A stretch of DNA of 64,000 bases from Rhynochetos jubatus (taxonomy: Eukaryota > Chordata > Aves > Eurypygiformes > Rhynochetidae). Shown here piece after piece: positions 54,262 through 64,000 of this stretch (its first letter is position 1; each line of letters begins with the position of its first letter). Made by a program: the position numbers and the translations under genes. Location: NCBI GenBank assembly GCA_027574665.1, contig CM050690.1, positions 67,055,905 to 67,119,904 of the forward strand, read 5' to 3'. The notes beneath the pieces are model-generated. The model ran no database searches, was not told the origin of the DNA, and was given only the letters and a program-made list of their open reading frames with translations.

Positions 54262-57200
54262 GGAATATGGGGAAAAGAATAAAAAAAGGGTTTTAATACC
54301 AGTTTTCTTTCCGAGTTTTTGGGGAAGTCACAAAACATTTAACTCGTCGGTTCACCAACAAAATTCACTGGCCTTTTAGAGGGCACGTTGAGGACTAGGG
54401 ATTAAACAGCCCTATCTTAAGACAGGCTCTTAGCAAGTGTCAGTGTCGTGGTTGTGATCACTTTGCATAGCTCCTTAAAGATTTACTTTGTTTTTTACAC
54501 CCGCTGAAAAAGACATTGACATCACTGCCTGCTGTTTCTGGCCCTGCCATTTGGAGGGAACAGGACTGGACACAGCACTTGAGAGTTTAAGAGTTCCCTT
54601 CTCTCTCATGACGCCGGGCAGGTAATTTTTCAGCTGACAGATTGATTCTGCCAGGCAACTTATTTTATCTTCTGACTACACCTGGCGAAGAGAAGAAGAA
54701 TTTCTTGCAGCAATATACAGCGTCTGCTAGGCAACCTCTCCAAATTCACGTGGCTCTGATCGTTTCCTTGGCCGCCAATGAGGTTAGGTAGACGTAAAAG
54801 CAGTACTTTAAACTGATGAAAACAATCCAGAAAGAACCACTGGCTTTAAGATCCAGGGAAATTTTTAAAATAAATAAATAAATAGAAAAGACAGAGTGAG
54901 TCAAAGGTGTCATTCAAGATGCCTCAAGACACCTGCACCTGAGCCTGGTTTGCAGCTCAGAACCCCAGGCAGCTGCAGGTGCCACCCGCAGTGTGGCAAG
55001 TGGTCGAGCAGCGCCTCCCTCTGTGGGCATTGTCTGCTCTGCCTTAAGGTCTGCTCTGTGAGGGTCTGTCCACAGGAAAAGTGTGAGTTCTTTTTCCCTT
55101 CTGTAACCGACCGTTTCCTCTGGCTCATCGCTGAGAAGTTCGCTCTCAGTTCTCACGACCTGCAAGCCCGGAAGGGTGCTTAATTAGGGGCAGCCGTTTG
55201 GATGTCTGTCTTCAGGCACTTGCAGTCAGACAAACCAGCCCTGCAGTTTTGGTGTGTCTTCTCCTGGTCTTGCCTGGCCTTTCACCTGGCCCCGGCTAAA
55301 TCCAGCGTAACCTCAGATTTTCTTCCTTAGATTCTGTGAAAGTGTAAGCGGAACAAAACCCTGAAGCACTGTGGGAAATGAGCGTAGTCGTACTTGGCAG
55401 CTGCAATACCAAGGTAGCTAAACTAAAGGGTCACTTGCAGGTGTTCAGTAGGGCGTTTCCTTAAGATCACCAAAGACCTGGAGTCAGTGCAGCTATTTCT
55501 ACCTGCAGTCCACACCTGGGCTGTCTGGAACCTACTGCTGCAGGAAGGAAATCCGTTGTGGAAGTGGCTTGTAAAGTCTGTCGTATTGAGACCACAACGC
55601 TGTTAGAGAAGTAACGTGCTGCTTGCACCCTGTACTCTGGAATCACAGGCTCTTTTTCCCAGCAGGCTGCCCTTGCACAGAAGTGGTGGGCTCTTTCTAC
55701 CTGCCGCTTTTCCTGAGGGTGCTGGTTTGACTCGCCCTCGTTGGCCTTTGCCTGTCAGGTTTTACCCTGAATCAGTGTCAAGGACACCCCTTCCCTTCCA
55801 GCCTCTCCCATGGCCACATGATTAACCAGCAAACACCTGGCAAAACTGGTGGGTTTCTGGGATTTCTGGACCTTTATTTTTAGCTTTTTTCCAGTGTTGA
55901 AGCTGTCCCTGCCTTAAAGAAAAGTAATTGTTCTGGGGCGATCTTGAGTTTAGAAGCCTGCCTTTCATTTGCCTTCCTAAGACCCTAGTCAAGTGGAAGG
56001 GGCTGGACACACACTTGAAAACATCAGACGGTTTAACTTTCTCCTTTCTCATGCACATTGCTCTGACACAGATATTTAAAAAGAGGTTCGCAGAAACGTG
56101 GAAGTGGGTCTTGGTGGACCCCCACATCACTTTTTCTCAGTGTTCTCTCTTCACAGGGGTGTCTAATGGCATAGCCTCATTTCTCATCTCTCCCACCCTT
56201 TCCCAGCAGTGCTGTGGGCGTCCTTTCCCGCCTGCCAAACCTTGAGCAGAAGGCAGCATCCCAGGTTTAACATTCATGTTTTTCCTGGTTCTCTGATGCA
56301 CGATTGGAGACTTCCCTCCAGAGTACCTGCCGTCTAAAAGCCCTCGGTGTAACTGCCTTTAAACGATGCAAAGCAGGGGTGGTTTGTCTGACAGGTCTTC
56401 AAAGAGTATACGTTGATGCAGCTTTACTGATAGCTACCGAGCTAAACCGAGCAGCAGGAGCTGTACCTCAGGACCCCACGCATGGTATGTTACAGATGTG
56501 AAGGATGCCTCAAGAATTCATGTGTCACTCTCCAACTTGTAGCACCAAGAATACCTGTGGAGGACACAAAAATAACCATAACAATCTAACTGTAACAACA
56601 TTATACAATCACCATATTATAACTCTATTATACAATAACACTGTTAACAGTAACTATAACAAAGTTATCCCTCTTCCTATGGTGGTGGCGGTGGAAAGCT
56701 CCAGCTTAGACTTCAGGCACCTTTGATGCCATCATTCAATCTCGCAATGATGTCAGCAAAGCCCTGTGTGAAACAAATGAAGTCAGAATGCTCGTAGTTT
56801 TAGAAGGAAGAGGAAAGCTTTTGGCAGGAAGAAAATGTCACTAGGATTTTCGAGCAAACCATCAGTAAAGGGATACAGAATTTTTAGTCTTCATCAATCC
56901 CCTACGACCTGGAAAGAGCATAAAGCCAAAATGCGGCATACCATTTCCTAGGAGAAACCTAAAACTGCATTCTTGCAGCTCACAAGCCGTTGCTAAAATA
57001 AACGTTACCACCAGATGACAGCAAATCCTCGTTTTCTGTGACACTGTCTTGCCTGTGCTCAATGACTCGGCGGCAAAATTAGGCAAAGAACCGCTGCGTT
57101 AAAGGAGGAGCTGGGCTGAATCGCCAGTTGGAAACAACTCCTGTTCCCCCTGCAAACACCAGCAGAGCTCTTCATGGAGTCAAGAGCACTTGCTGGGCTG

Positions 57201-57646
57201 TAAATGCTTTGTTTCGGCCCGAGTAGCCTGATGTTTTCTAGTCCTCCCTGTTTTCAGGAAGAAGCAGCAGTGTGGGGAGCTCAGTCTGCCAGATGGAGAT
57301 GACAGTCCTTCCTGGGGCCCCCTCTGGCTGCCCAGGATGGCTAGGAACGTCTCCAAGGGCAGAAATCCAGTCGTTTCCAGCCTTTCCCGAAGGAGGAGGC
57401 TCCTCGCCTCAGTTCACAGCCCCCACTAAATTGCCTCGTGCGTATAGGGTAACGGAACTGCTTGAAAAATCTCAAGGAGGTCAAGTGGCAGAAAGATTTT
57501 GTCACAATTCCTCGCCTGTTGCCCTCGTTCGCCCCGCCCCCTTCAGGTGCCCGCGGGCGGCCGCGTGTGGCAGCCGCGTCCCGTCGCCCGGGGCAACGGC
57601 GGGTCCGTTGGCAGACGCTGTGGCGAGGACGCGCTGTGCGGGGCTG

Positions 57647-57748
57647 CCGAGCGGAGCCGAGCGGAGCCGAGCGGAGCCGAGCCGAGCCGAGCCGAGCAGG
57701 GCCGAGCCGAGCCGAGCCGAGCGGAGCGGAGCCGAGCCGAGCGGAGCC
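57647..57748 (+). repeat. GAGCC-type pentanucleotide repeat, copy 2
   Basis: This is the same repeat as at 11,281-11,382 with a few base changes between GAGCC and GAGCG units and equal length. Confidence 0.85.
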
Positions 57749-57878
57749 TCACGTCGCACCTCCGGTGGCCAGACAACGCCTGGGCTCCTGCGCTCTCTCT
57801 CCCGGCCGCCTTTGGCTGTTCTCGACCGGCCACGCCGTCTCCCCAGCCCTCCAGAGCCACCGAGGCCGGCAAAGGGGG

Positions 57879-59352
57879 ATGTTCAGCCTAACGGCCGGCG
57901 GCTGCGGCCTGTTCAGGCAGCGGCAGGAACCTGCCAGGAAGGTGACGCTGGTGATGCTGGGCCTGGATCGTGCTGGCAAGACTGCTGTGGTCCACACAAT
58001 TCAAGGCAAGTCGACTAAAGATGTGCCTCCAACAGGTGGCTTTTCCCAGATCCACGTGCCAAAGGGACACTTGGAAATCACCATCTTTCCACCCCCTAAA
58101 TCAAAAGAAATGCCAACTCTCTGGAGGAAATACTATGCTGAGTGCTAGGGGGGCATCTTTGTCGTGGATTCTAGTGATGTTTCAAGAATGGAAGAAACCA
58201 AGGAAGCCAGGAGAGAAGTTTTAAAGAGCCCCGAGTTCACAGGAAACCCCATGTTGGTCCTGGCAAATAAGCAGGACAGAGAAGAAGCTCTGCCAGTAGC
58301 AGATCTCCTCCACTGCTTATCTCTGGAGAAGATGGTCGGTGAGTCCAAGTGTCCGGCCCAAACTGAACCTTGCTCAGCCACCATGGGCTGGGGGAAAAAA
58401 AGTCAGTAAGTCCATCCAAAAGGGTTTATACTGGCTTCTACAAAACATAGAGGAAGGTTTTAACACCCTAGAGGAACGCATCAAGAGAGACACCGCGGAA
58501 CAAAAAGCGCATGAAGAAAACCAGAAACGAGAACGGGCTGAGAGAGTGAGAAGGATAAGAGAAAGAAGAGAAAGAGAAGGTGGAAGAAGCGGCAGAGAAG
58601 AAAAAAATGTCAGAGAAGGAGGAAGAAGTGACAGAGAAGAAGAAACAAGCCAAAAAGAAGAAGGAAGAAGTGAAAGCGAAGAAGGAAAAAATGACAGAGA
58701 AGAAGGAAGAAGTGACAGAGAAGAAGGAAGAAGTGCAAGAGAAGAAGAAACAAGCCAAAAAGTAGAAGGAAGAAGTGAAAGAGAAGAAGGAAGAAGCGAC
58801 AGAGAAGAAGGAAGAAGCGAAAGAGAAGAAGAAACACGCCAAAAAGAAGTAGGAAGAAGCAAAGGAGAAGAAGGAAGAAGTGAAAGAGAAGAAGAAAAAA
58901 GTGAGAGAGTAGAAGGAAGAAGCAACAGAGAAGAGGAAAAAAGTGACAGAGGAGGAGGAAGAGACAGAGAAGGAGAAAAAAGCAAACATGAAGACAGAAG
59001 AAGCAAAAGAGAAAAGAAAAAAAGTCGAATCCTAAGATTAAGAACGGGCTGCAGAGTAGAATCCCTGGATGTCGAGAACACTGTACCCACCCTTCTTACA
59101 CCACCAGCAGCTCTTCTGCCACAGAACTGGCTTCTGCGCCTTTCACGAGAATCAAGCGCAGCCATGGCGTCTTTTGTCTGCCTTCATTTTCCTTCAGTTG
59201 CCTGGGGAACCCCGTACACACTCCATCCACTCGGAGAACTTGAGCCACATCGTGCGCACACAGGGGAGAAGGCGACAAACAACAGCCAGATGAAGAGATT
59301 TCTAGGGAAGGCCTCTGCCCCCTCTGACTGTAAGCCAGTGACTCCCCAGTGA
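57879..59352 (+). pseudogene. ARL13B: ARL13B-like intronless copy, interrupted (copy 2)
   Basis: This is the duplicate of 11,513-13,007. It has the same in-frame TAG (58,146-58,148), the same frameshift in the A-run near 58,396 and the same lost G3 motif, so it was already broken before the 46-kb duplication. Differences are few: one leucine-to-phenylalanine change (KSPEF for KSPEL), a short repeat tract with seven codons fewer, and a handful of single-base changes. A translated product, if any, would be a truncated GTPase of about 89 residues with the P-loop but no G4 or G5. Confidence 0.85.
58546..59035 (+). repeat. Purine-rich tandem tract, copy 2
   Basis: This is the equivalent of 12,180-12,690 and shorter by 21 bp, one repeat unit. 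The loss is in frame and lies in the run of GRSEREE units. Confidence 0.8.
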
Positions 59353-60859
59353 TACCCGTGGTGTCTGGATCACAAATAGCATTTTAAAGAAACATTTAAA
59401 AAAAACTCCAATCAGAAACTTCTATTTCTTGTCCTTGGAGAAAAAATTTCAAAACTACTTTTTTTTTTTTTTTTCAAGAGCTCGTTGCAAAATATCTCGG
59501 TGACAATAAAATCTGGAGTTTGTTCTCTTGCACTTCTTTGAACCGACTGTCATCTACTGTTCACAGCACCAGCTCTTCTTCAGGCTTCAGAATGATGAAA
59601 TGGAGACAGGTCCGTGTGTCCGTGGCTGCTCATATGGACACGGCAGGGAGTATTTATTGGGTTGACTTGTGAACACACCCAGCTGTAAACCTGAGACCCC
59701 CTTCAAGATCACCCAATCCTGGGTTGTGTGTTCTCATCCAAAGAGGAGAAGGGGTAGTGGGTTTAAACTGAAAGCAGGCACATTTAGATTAGATATCAGG
59801 AAGAAATTCTTCCCGGAGAGGGTGGTGAGGCACTGGGACAGGTTGCCCAGAGAAGCTGTGGATGCCTCATCCCTGGAAGTGTTCAAGGCCAGGCTGGGTG
59901 AGGCTTTGAGCAACCTGGTCTAGTGGAGGGTGTCCCTGCCCATGGCAGGGGGGTCGGAGCTAGATGATCTTTAAGGTCCCTTTCAGCCCAAACCCCTCTG
60001 ATTCTGTGATTCAGGTGGCGAGGTGAAAAGCGCTCTTATTCAGCACCACCAATACTCTGTCATAGGATCATAAATATAGAGTCAGCACTGTGAATTAATT
60101 TTAAAAATTACTGTCCTGGTAGCCAAAAAACTTGACAGGAAAAAAATGTCATAGGTTCTTCGGTGAAAAAACCACAGTTACATGAAACCTCATCTCACTT
60201 TCCTGCATGGTACAGGAATGTCATCTTTCACCCTGTAGCTCCAGGAATACGATACCAAGGAATCCGAACCACAAAGTATATTTTACAAGGACATCCTACT
60301 TTGATTTAAGGACCTCGGGTAACTGAGACGCCAGACTGCTTCAAATGAATATCTGAAAGAAAGCTCCGCACTGGGCTGACTCTGCCTAGATCCAGCTGTA
60401 GTCTTCAGCTCTGGCTGTGACCTCTCCTGCTAGAGGAAGAACACTTTAATCTGTGAAAAGTCTTTCACAGTGGTGAGTAACTGACAGATACAGCAGACAA
60501 GGGGAAAAAAAGAGCATAGCATTAGAAGGGAAAAGCAAACTAAATATACAAAGCACGAGCCTTCAAGTGATTCTGCTAGCTAGAGGTTACTTCTAGAGCT
60601 GTGAATTCTCCCAGTTCCTAGCAGAAAGAAAACAGAGACGAGCAATCTCCACTTTCTCAAAGGGCAAAAAGTGCTCATTTCTTCAGTGGCTTGAAGTTCC
60701 CCAAGGCATGTTTTAGCACCAACAGACAGAAACAATTTAACTTTCACGTCTCCTTTGAAAAGTCTGTTTGTTTTGTGCTCTCTTCTGAAACACACAGATT
60801 CAAGAAGACGAGCTGGTTTTAAACACAGGCACCTGCTAACAGTGCCACTAAGAAAATTG
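59353..60859. other. Non-coding 3' part of the ARL13B-like block, copy 2
   Basis: Parallels 13,008-14,514: T-run, AATAAA at 59,507-59,512, the CR1 3' end at 59,745-60,013, then unrecognised sequence up to the 447-bp deletion point. No gene is seen. Confidence 0.55.
59745..60013 (+). mobile_element. CR1 LINE 3' end, copy 2
   Basis: This is the duplicate of the CR1 end at 13,400-13,668. It was carried by the 46-kb duplication, because flanks and length match, rather than inserted independently. Confidence 0.95.
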
Positions 60860-60874
60860 ACCTGGCTCCTCATC

Positions 60875-61244
60875 CTCGCAGCAGCAGAGGTGAGCTGGGA
60901 GGGAAAAGCCCAACCTGGAGACTTCCGAGATTTCCTTCCTGAGCGGCCTGGGGTGTTGGATGGGCCAGGGTAACCCTCGTGATACTGAGGAGTGGGAGAG
61001 CAGCCCCGCAGCTCGCCCGGAACATGCTAAAACCAAAGGGGATGCTGCTTCACCCAACCCAGCACCCTTCCATCATGCTGACAGACATGAGGCAGAAGAG
61101 GTCCCCAGCACCTCATCGGCTCCCCTTCAGGGGGGTCCCAGCAGCCCCTCCCCTGCCCTCAATCCACTGTCTCTCCCCATCCTACCACGTACAGCTGGGA
61201 AAAGCTTGTCCCCCTGCCCTTGATTCCTTCCCCATAGGCACGGG
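60875..61244 (+). other. Mosaic left edge of the array, copy 2
   Basis: Duplicate of 14,977-15,346, with the same joints between gene-B 5' exon, gene-A C-terminal and intergenic pieces. Confidence 0.7.
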
Positions 61245-62411
61245 GTGTGCTTCAATGTGCCCCGAGGCCTTCCCTGCTCCATGCTGGACCAGCTTCAGAC
61301 ACACAGACGCTTCATGGCTCCCCTCAGCCCCTCAGGTCTGTCAGCTTTCCCCCTGCGCAGGACCCCGAATGGGACGCAGTGCCGTGTATCCAGCAGAGGG
61401 GTTAAGGGTCAGCCCGAGTGCCCCCTCTTCAGAAGGAGGGTGACGTCCATCGTGCGCTCGGTGCAGCGGGATGACAGATTGGAGGGGCATGTCATCCCAC
61501 CGCGTGCCCCACTGGGACATCCTGGCCATCCAGCCACCCGCCGCCTCCACCCCTGCGCAGCTCTTGTGCACAGACGACGACGACACCACCCCTGGCCGTC
61601 ACGCTTCTGGGAACACCTAGCTCTGATCCAGCCCACGATGCTCCAGCTGCGACAGGACCTGCAGCAGCAGCTGTTCAGGGCTGGCAGGTCGGCAAGAGCA
61701 GCAGCACGGGCGCTCGTGCTGTCCACCCTGCAGCGCTTTGGCCTGGATGAGGACAGCCTGGTCCGGATGCTGCAGACTGACCTGCGCCAGCACCTGAGGA
61801 CCTTCATCCAGCGGCGGATTGACAGCATTGTGGACTGGTGCGGCCGTGAGGCCCGACGCTGGATGGGCCTGGGGGACCCCCGTGACGCCGAGGAGCGGGA
61901 GATCAGCCCCGCAGCTCCTCCCAGTCCTGCCGCCTCTGAAGGGGAAGCTGCTGCACCCAACTCAGCCCCCTCCCACCATGAGGACAGGCAGGAGGCAGAA
62001 GAGGTCGTCCCCAGCACCCCATCAGCTGCCCTACAGGAGGATCCCGGCAGCCCCTCCCATGCCCCTGAACCCACCCATGCGGGGCAGGAAGAGCCTCAGG
62101 ACCCCCGAGAGGAGGCTGTGCCTGGACCCTCCACGCTCAGCCAGGGCAGCCAACGCTCCCCGCAGGAGCCCCGGCAAGCACCAAAGAGGAGGGCTGATGG
62201 CCAGGTGGCCACTTCCCTGCCGAAAAAGAGGCCAGCCCATCGGCAGGAAGAGGCACAGGACCCCCGAGAGGAGGCTGTGCCTGGGCCCTCCACGCTCAGC
62301 CAGGGCAGCCAACACTCCCCGCAGGAGCCCCGGCGAGCACCAAAGAGGAGGGCTGATGGCCAGGTGGCCACTTCACCACCAAACAAGAGGCCAGCCCGTC
62401 GGCAACAGTAG
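61245..62411 (+). pseudogene. Topors-like gene B, RING-less chimera (amplicon copy 2)
   Basis: This is the duplicate of the 15,347-16,513 chimera with the same fusion at QPECPLFRRRV and two C-terminal repeats, 388 codons. Its second repeat (EEAQDPREEAVPGPSTL, QHSPQEPRRAPKRR) matches the main-array type, while the copy at 15,347 has QDQQEEA and QDPRQ at these places. The frame is open but the start lies in former intergenic sequence. Confidence 0.65.
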
Positions 62412-64000
62412 GAGGCTGCCCCAGGTGCTGGTGACACCAACGCCGGACCTGCAGCTGGGGCACCCGCCAGCTCCAAGGGGAGCGGGAGGCTGACCTTATC
62501 AGTCCATCTCCAATCATTAAAGAATCCAACAGTGTACAAAAGCTACCGAAAGAGCCTTGGCATTCCTGACAGTGTAGCTGGTGTTGCTATCCCCAACGGT
62601 GTGGGTTTCTCCTGTGGCCTGCCATGGCTACCAGGACTCGGTCCATACTTTCCCCAGAGGTGGAAGCGAGGATGAACTCTCCCGCAGTGCCTCAGCCCAT
62701 CCTCTTGCCTTTTTGGCAGATGGGGTGCAACACCTGTCCCTCCCTAGTCTTTGGTACCTCCCCCAAGCTGCAGTCTTCCAAAGATGACAGAGGGTGGCCT
62801 GGCTGTGACATCAGCCCGCTCACTTGACACCCCCAGACAAATCCCGTCAGGGTCCTTGGGCTTGTACGGGGCAAGATTTCTTAGGAGCCCCCTGAGTTGC
62901 ACGTCCTCTGCTGCTGGGATTCCTCCGCTCCTTGATCGCAGCCTCGGGGACGAAACACCTGGGGGCAGCGGCAGTGAAGGCTGAGATGGAGAAGGCCCCG
63001 AGTCCCTCAGCCTCGCACGCGCCTGCTGTCGCTGCATCGCTCGGCCCGTTTGGCCAGCGGGCACGACGCAGCTCCAAGGACCCCCAACACCTCCGCCCCC
63101 CAGGCTGCGAGGGCGCGCCCAGCCAGGCCTGTTGACAGACGGCAGCGTCAGGGTGCTGGCGCTGCGAGCTCAGCTTATCGGCTTCGTCAACGCTGACAAA
63201 GAAAGGTCCAGAAGCTTCTCAGAGTGTCTTTCTTTTCAAAGCCAAGCACAAGGCACTGCAGGCAATGCCTTCCAGCAGGCTCTCAACAGGCCAGGAAAGC
63301 AAAAGGGGAGAATATCTTGGGGTGTGCAGTGAACTTCTTTAATGGGAATGCTGCAAGAGAGCCCCTTTCGCTCCCACGCCGCCAGCCTCTCCCTTCCCAG
63401 CACCGGAGCAAGGCTGTCCAAGCCCCTTGACCATCAGCAGGGCCGCCGGTCCTGAGGCAAAGCCAGGGGCCACGGACACAGGCCGTGCTGACAGCCCTCT
63501 CCCTGCTGGTGCCTCCACCCGCAAATGGCTCCCGGCACCCTCTAGTCACAGCCCTCTCAGCCTTCCCCTGACACCGCTCCACAACAGCGGCCCAAGCCCG
63601 CCAGCCCCAAAGCCCGCGGCCACGGCTGGCAGGCAGGAGGGCGTTGCTCTTCTCTTGTGGGGACAGGCCTGCTGCACGAAGGACGTGGCAGGTGACGGAG
63701 GCCCATCTCTCAGGCCTTGCCTTGGCCTGTGCGGACAGCAAAGCCCTAAACCCCGAGCACCCCAGGATTTCGGGAGCAATCCAGAAACAGATTGGCCGTT
63801 CAAGCAGAACACTTTTGTGCCGTGGGCTGAAATGCCCCGCCTCCCCCGGCTTCTCGCTGGGCCCACCTCTGTCCTGCTTTGAAGCCTTTCCCCAGACATA
63901 CTGGCACCAGCCTGGCCCGTTCCCACAAGCCTCTCGACAACAGCCTCTCCAAAGGTCTGGGCAACCCCACACGCTTTCGCCCCACGTCCTGCAAGGACTC
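62412..64000 (+). other. Start of the next array unit in amplicon copy 2
   Basis: Matches 16,514-18,101: ATTAAA at 62,516, the minus-strand CR1 piece, and the unrecognised linker. The window ends before the gene-A exon. Confidence 0.7.
62692..62908 (-). mobile_element. CR1 reverse-transcriptase fragment (amplicon copy 2)
   Basis: Same fragment with one extra base (CCCAAGCTGCAG near 62,766), which shifts the frame relative to the other copies. Confidence 0.75.

Larger units (their letters stand above)
54262..64000 (+). repeat. Higher-order amplicon, copy 2 (cut by the window edge)
   Basis: This is the direct repeat of 7,873 to about 18,101. The offset is 46,389 at the start, 46,366 after the 23-bp difference, 46,345 after the 21-bp difference, 45,898 after the 447-bp difference, and 45,899 after a 1-bp insertion near 62,766. 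It contains the second ARL13B-like pseudogene, the second CR1 3' end, a RING-less Topors-like chimera and the first part of the next array unit. The window ends inside it, so how many array units follow is unknown. Confidence 0.85.

Overview
The window is from a bird genome. Three copies or fragments of the avian CR1 LINE are readable (for example 13,400-13,668, with the typical CR1 3' end), and the left edge carries the first coding exon of PGM5 on the minus strand. PGM5 and TOPORS, the apparent parent of the amplified genes here, both lie on human chromosome 9, which largely corresponds to the avian Z. A sex-chromosome (Z, or W gametologue) location is therefore likely, but this is inference.

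Layout. 1-500: PGM5 exon 1 in a CpG-rich island that runs to about 1,040. 500-7,872: single-copy, non-coding 5' flank with no gene recognised. From 7,873 to the right edge the window is a nested amplicon. A block starting at 7,873 starts again at 54,262, which implies a direct higher-order repeat of about 46.4 kb. The first part of each block (7,873-14,514 and 54,262-60,859) holds an intronless, broken ARL13B-like gene and a CR1 3' end. The rest of the block (14,977-49,669, and 60,875 to the window end) is a tandem array with a period of about 6.2 kb. In block 1 the array stops abruptly at 49,669 and is followed by a 4.6-kb spacer (49,670-54,261).

Each complete 6.2-kb unit carries two Topors-like RING-finger genes on the plus strand. 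Gene A is a short, interrupted paralogue. Gene B is a long frame of 531-637 codons. Gene B reads: TOPORS-type RING at the N-terminus, 2-3 copies of a 53-residue repeat, a TOPORS-like helical region, then 3-6 copies of a second 53-residue repeat rich in basic patches and Pro/Gln/Ser. Most of the length difference between units comes from whole 159-bp repeats. A non-coding 5' exon with an AG|GTGAGC donor, a paired CRE-like element upstream, a strong Kozak start and an ATTAAA signal make gene B look like a real transcription unit. Of seven gene-B copies or remnants, only one (20,970-22,724) keeps all eight zinc ligands. Four others have lost one or two, and the two block-edge copies lack the RING altogether.

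The most notable system is therefore a nested, probably sex-linked amplification of Topors-like genes, in which the SUMO/ubiquitin-ligase RING is decaying while the repeat-rich C-terminus stays open. I can only compare copies by eye. Expression, selection and exact location need the computations listed under the findings.
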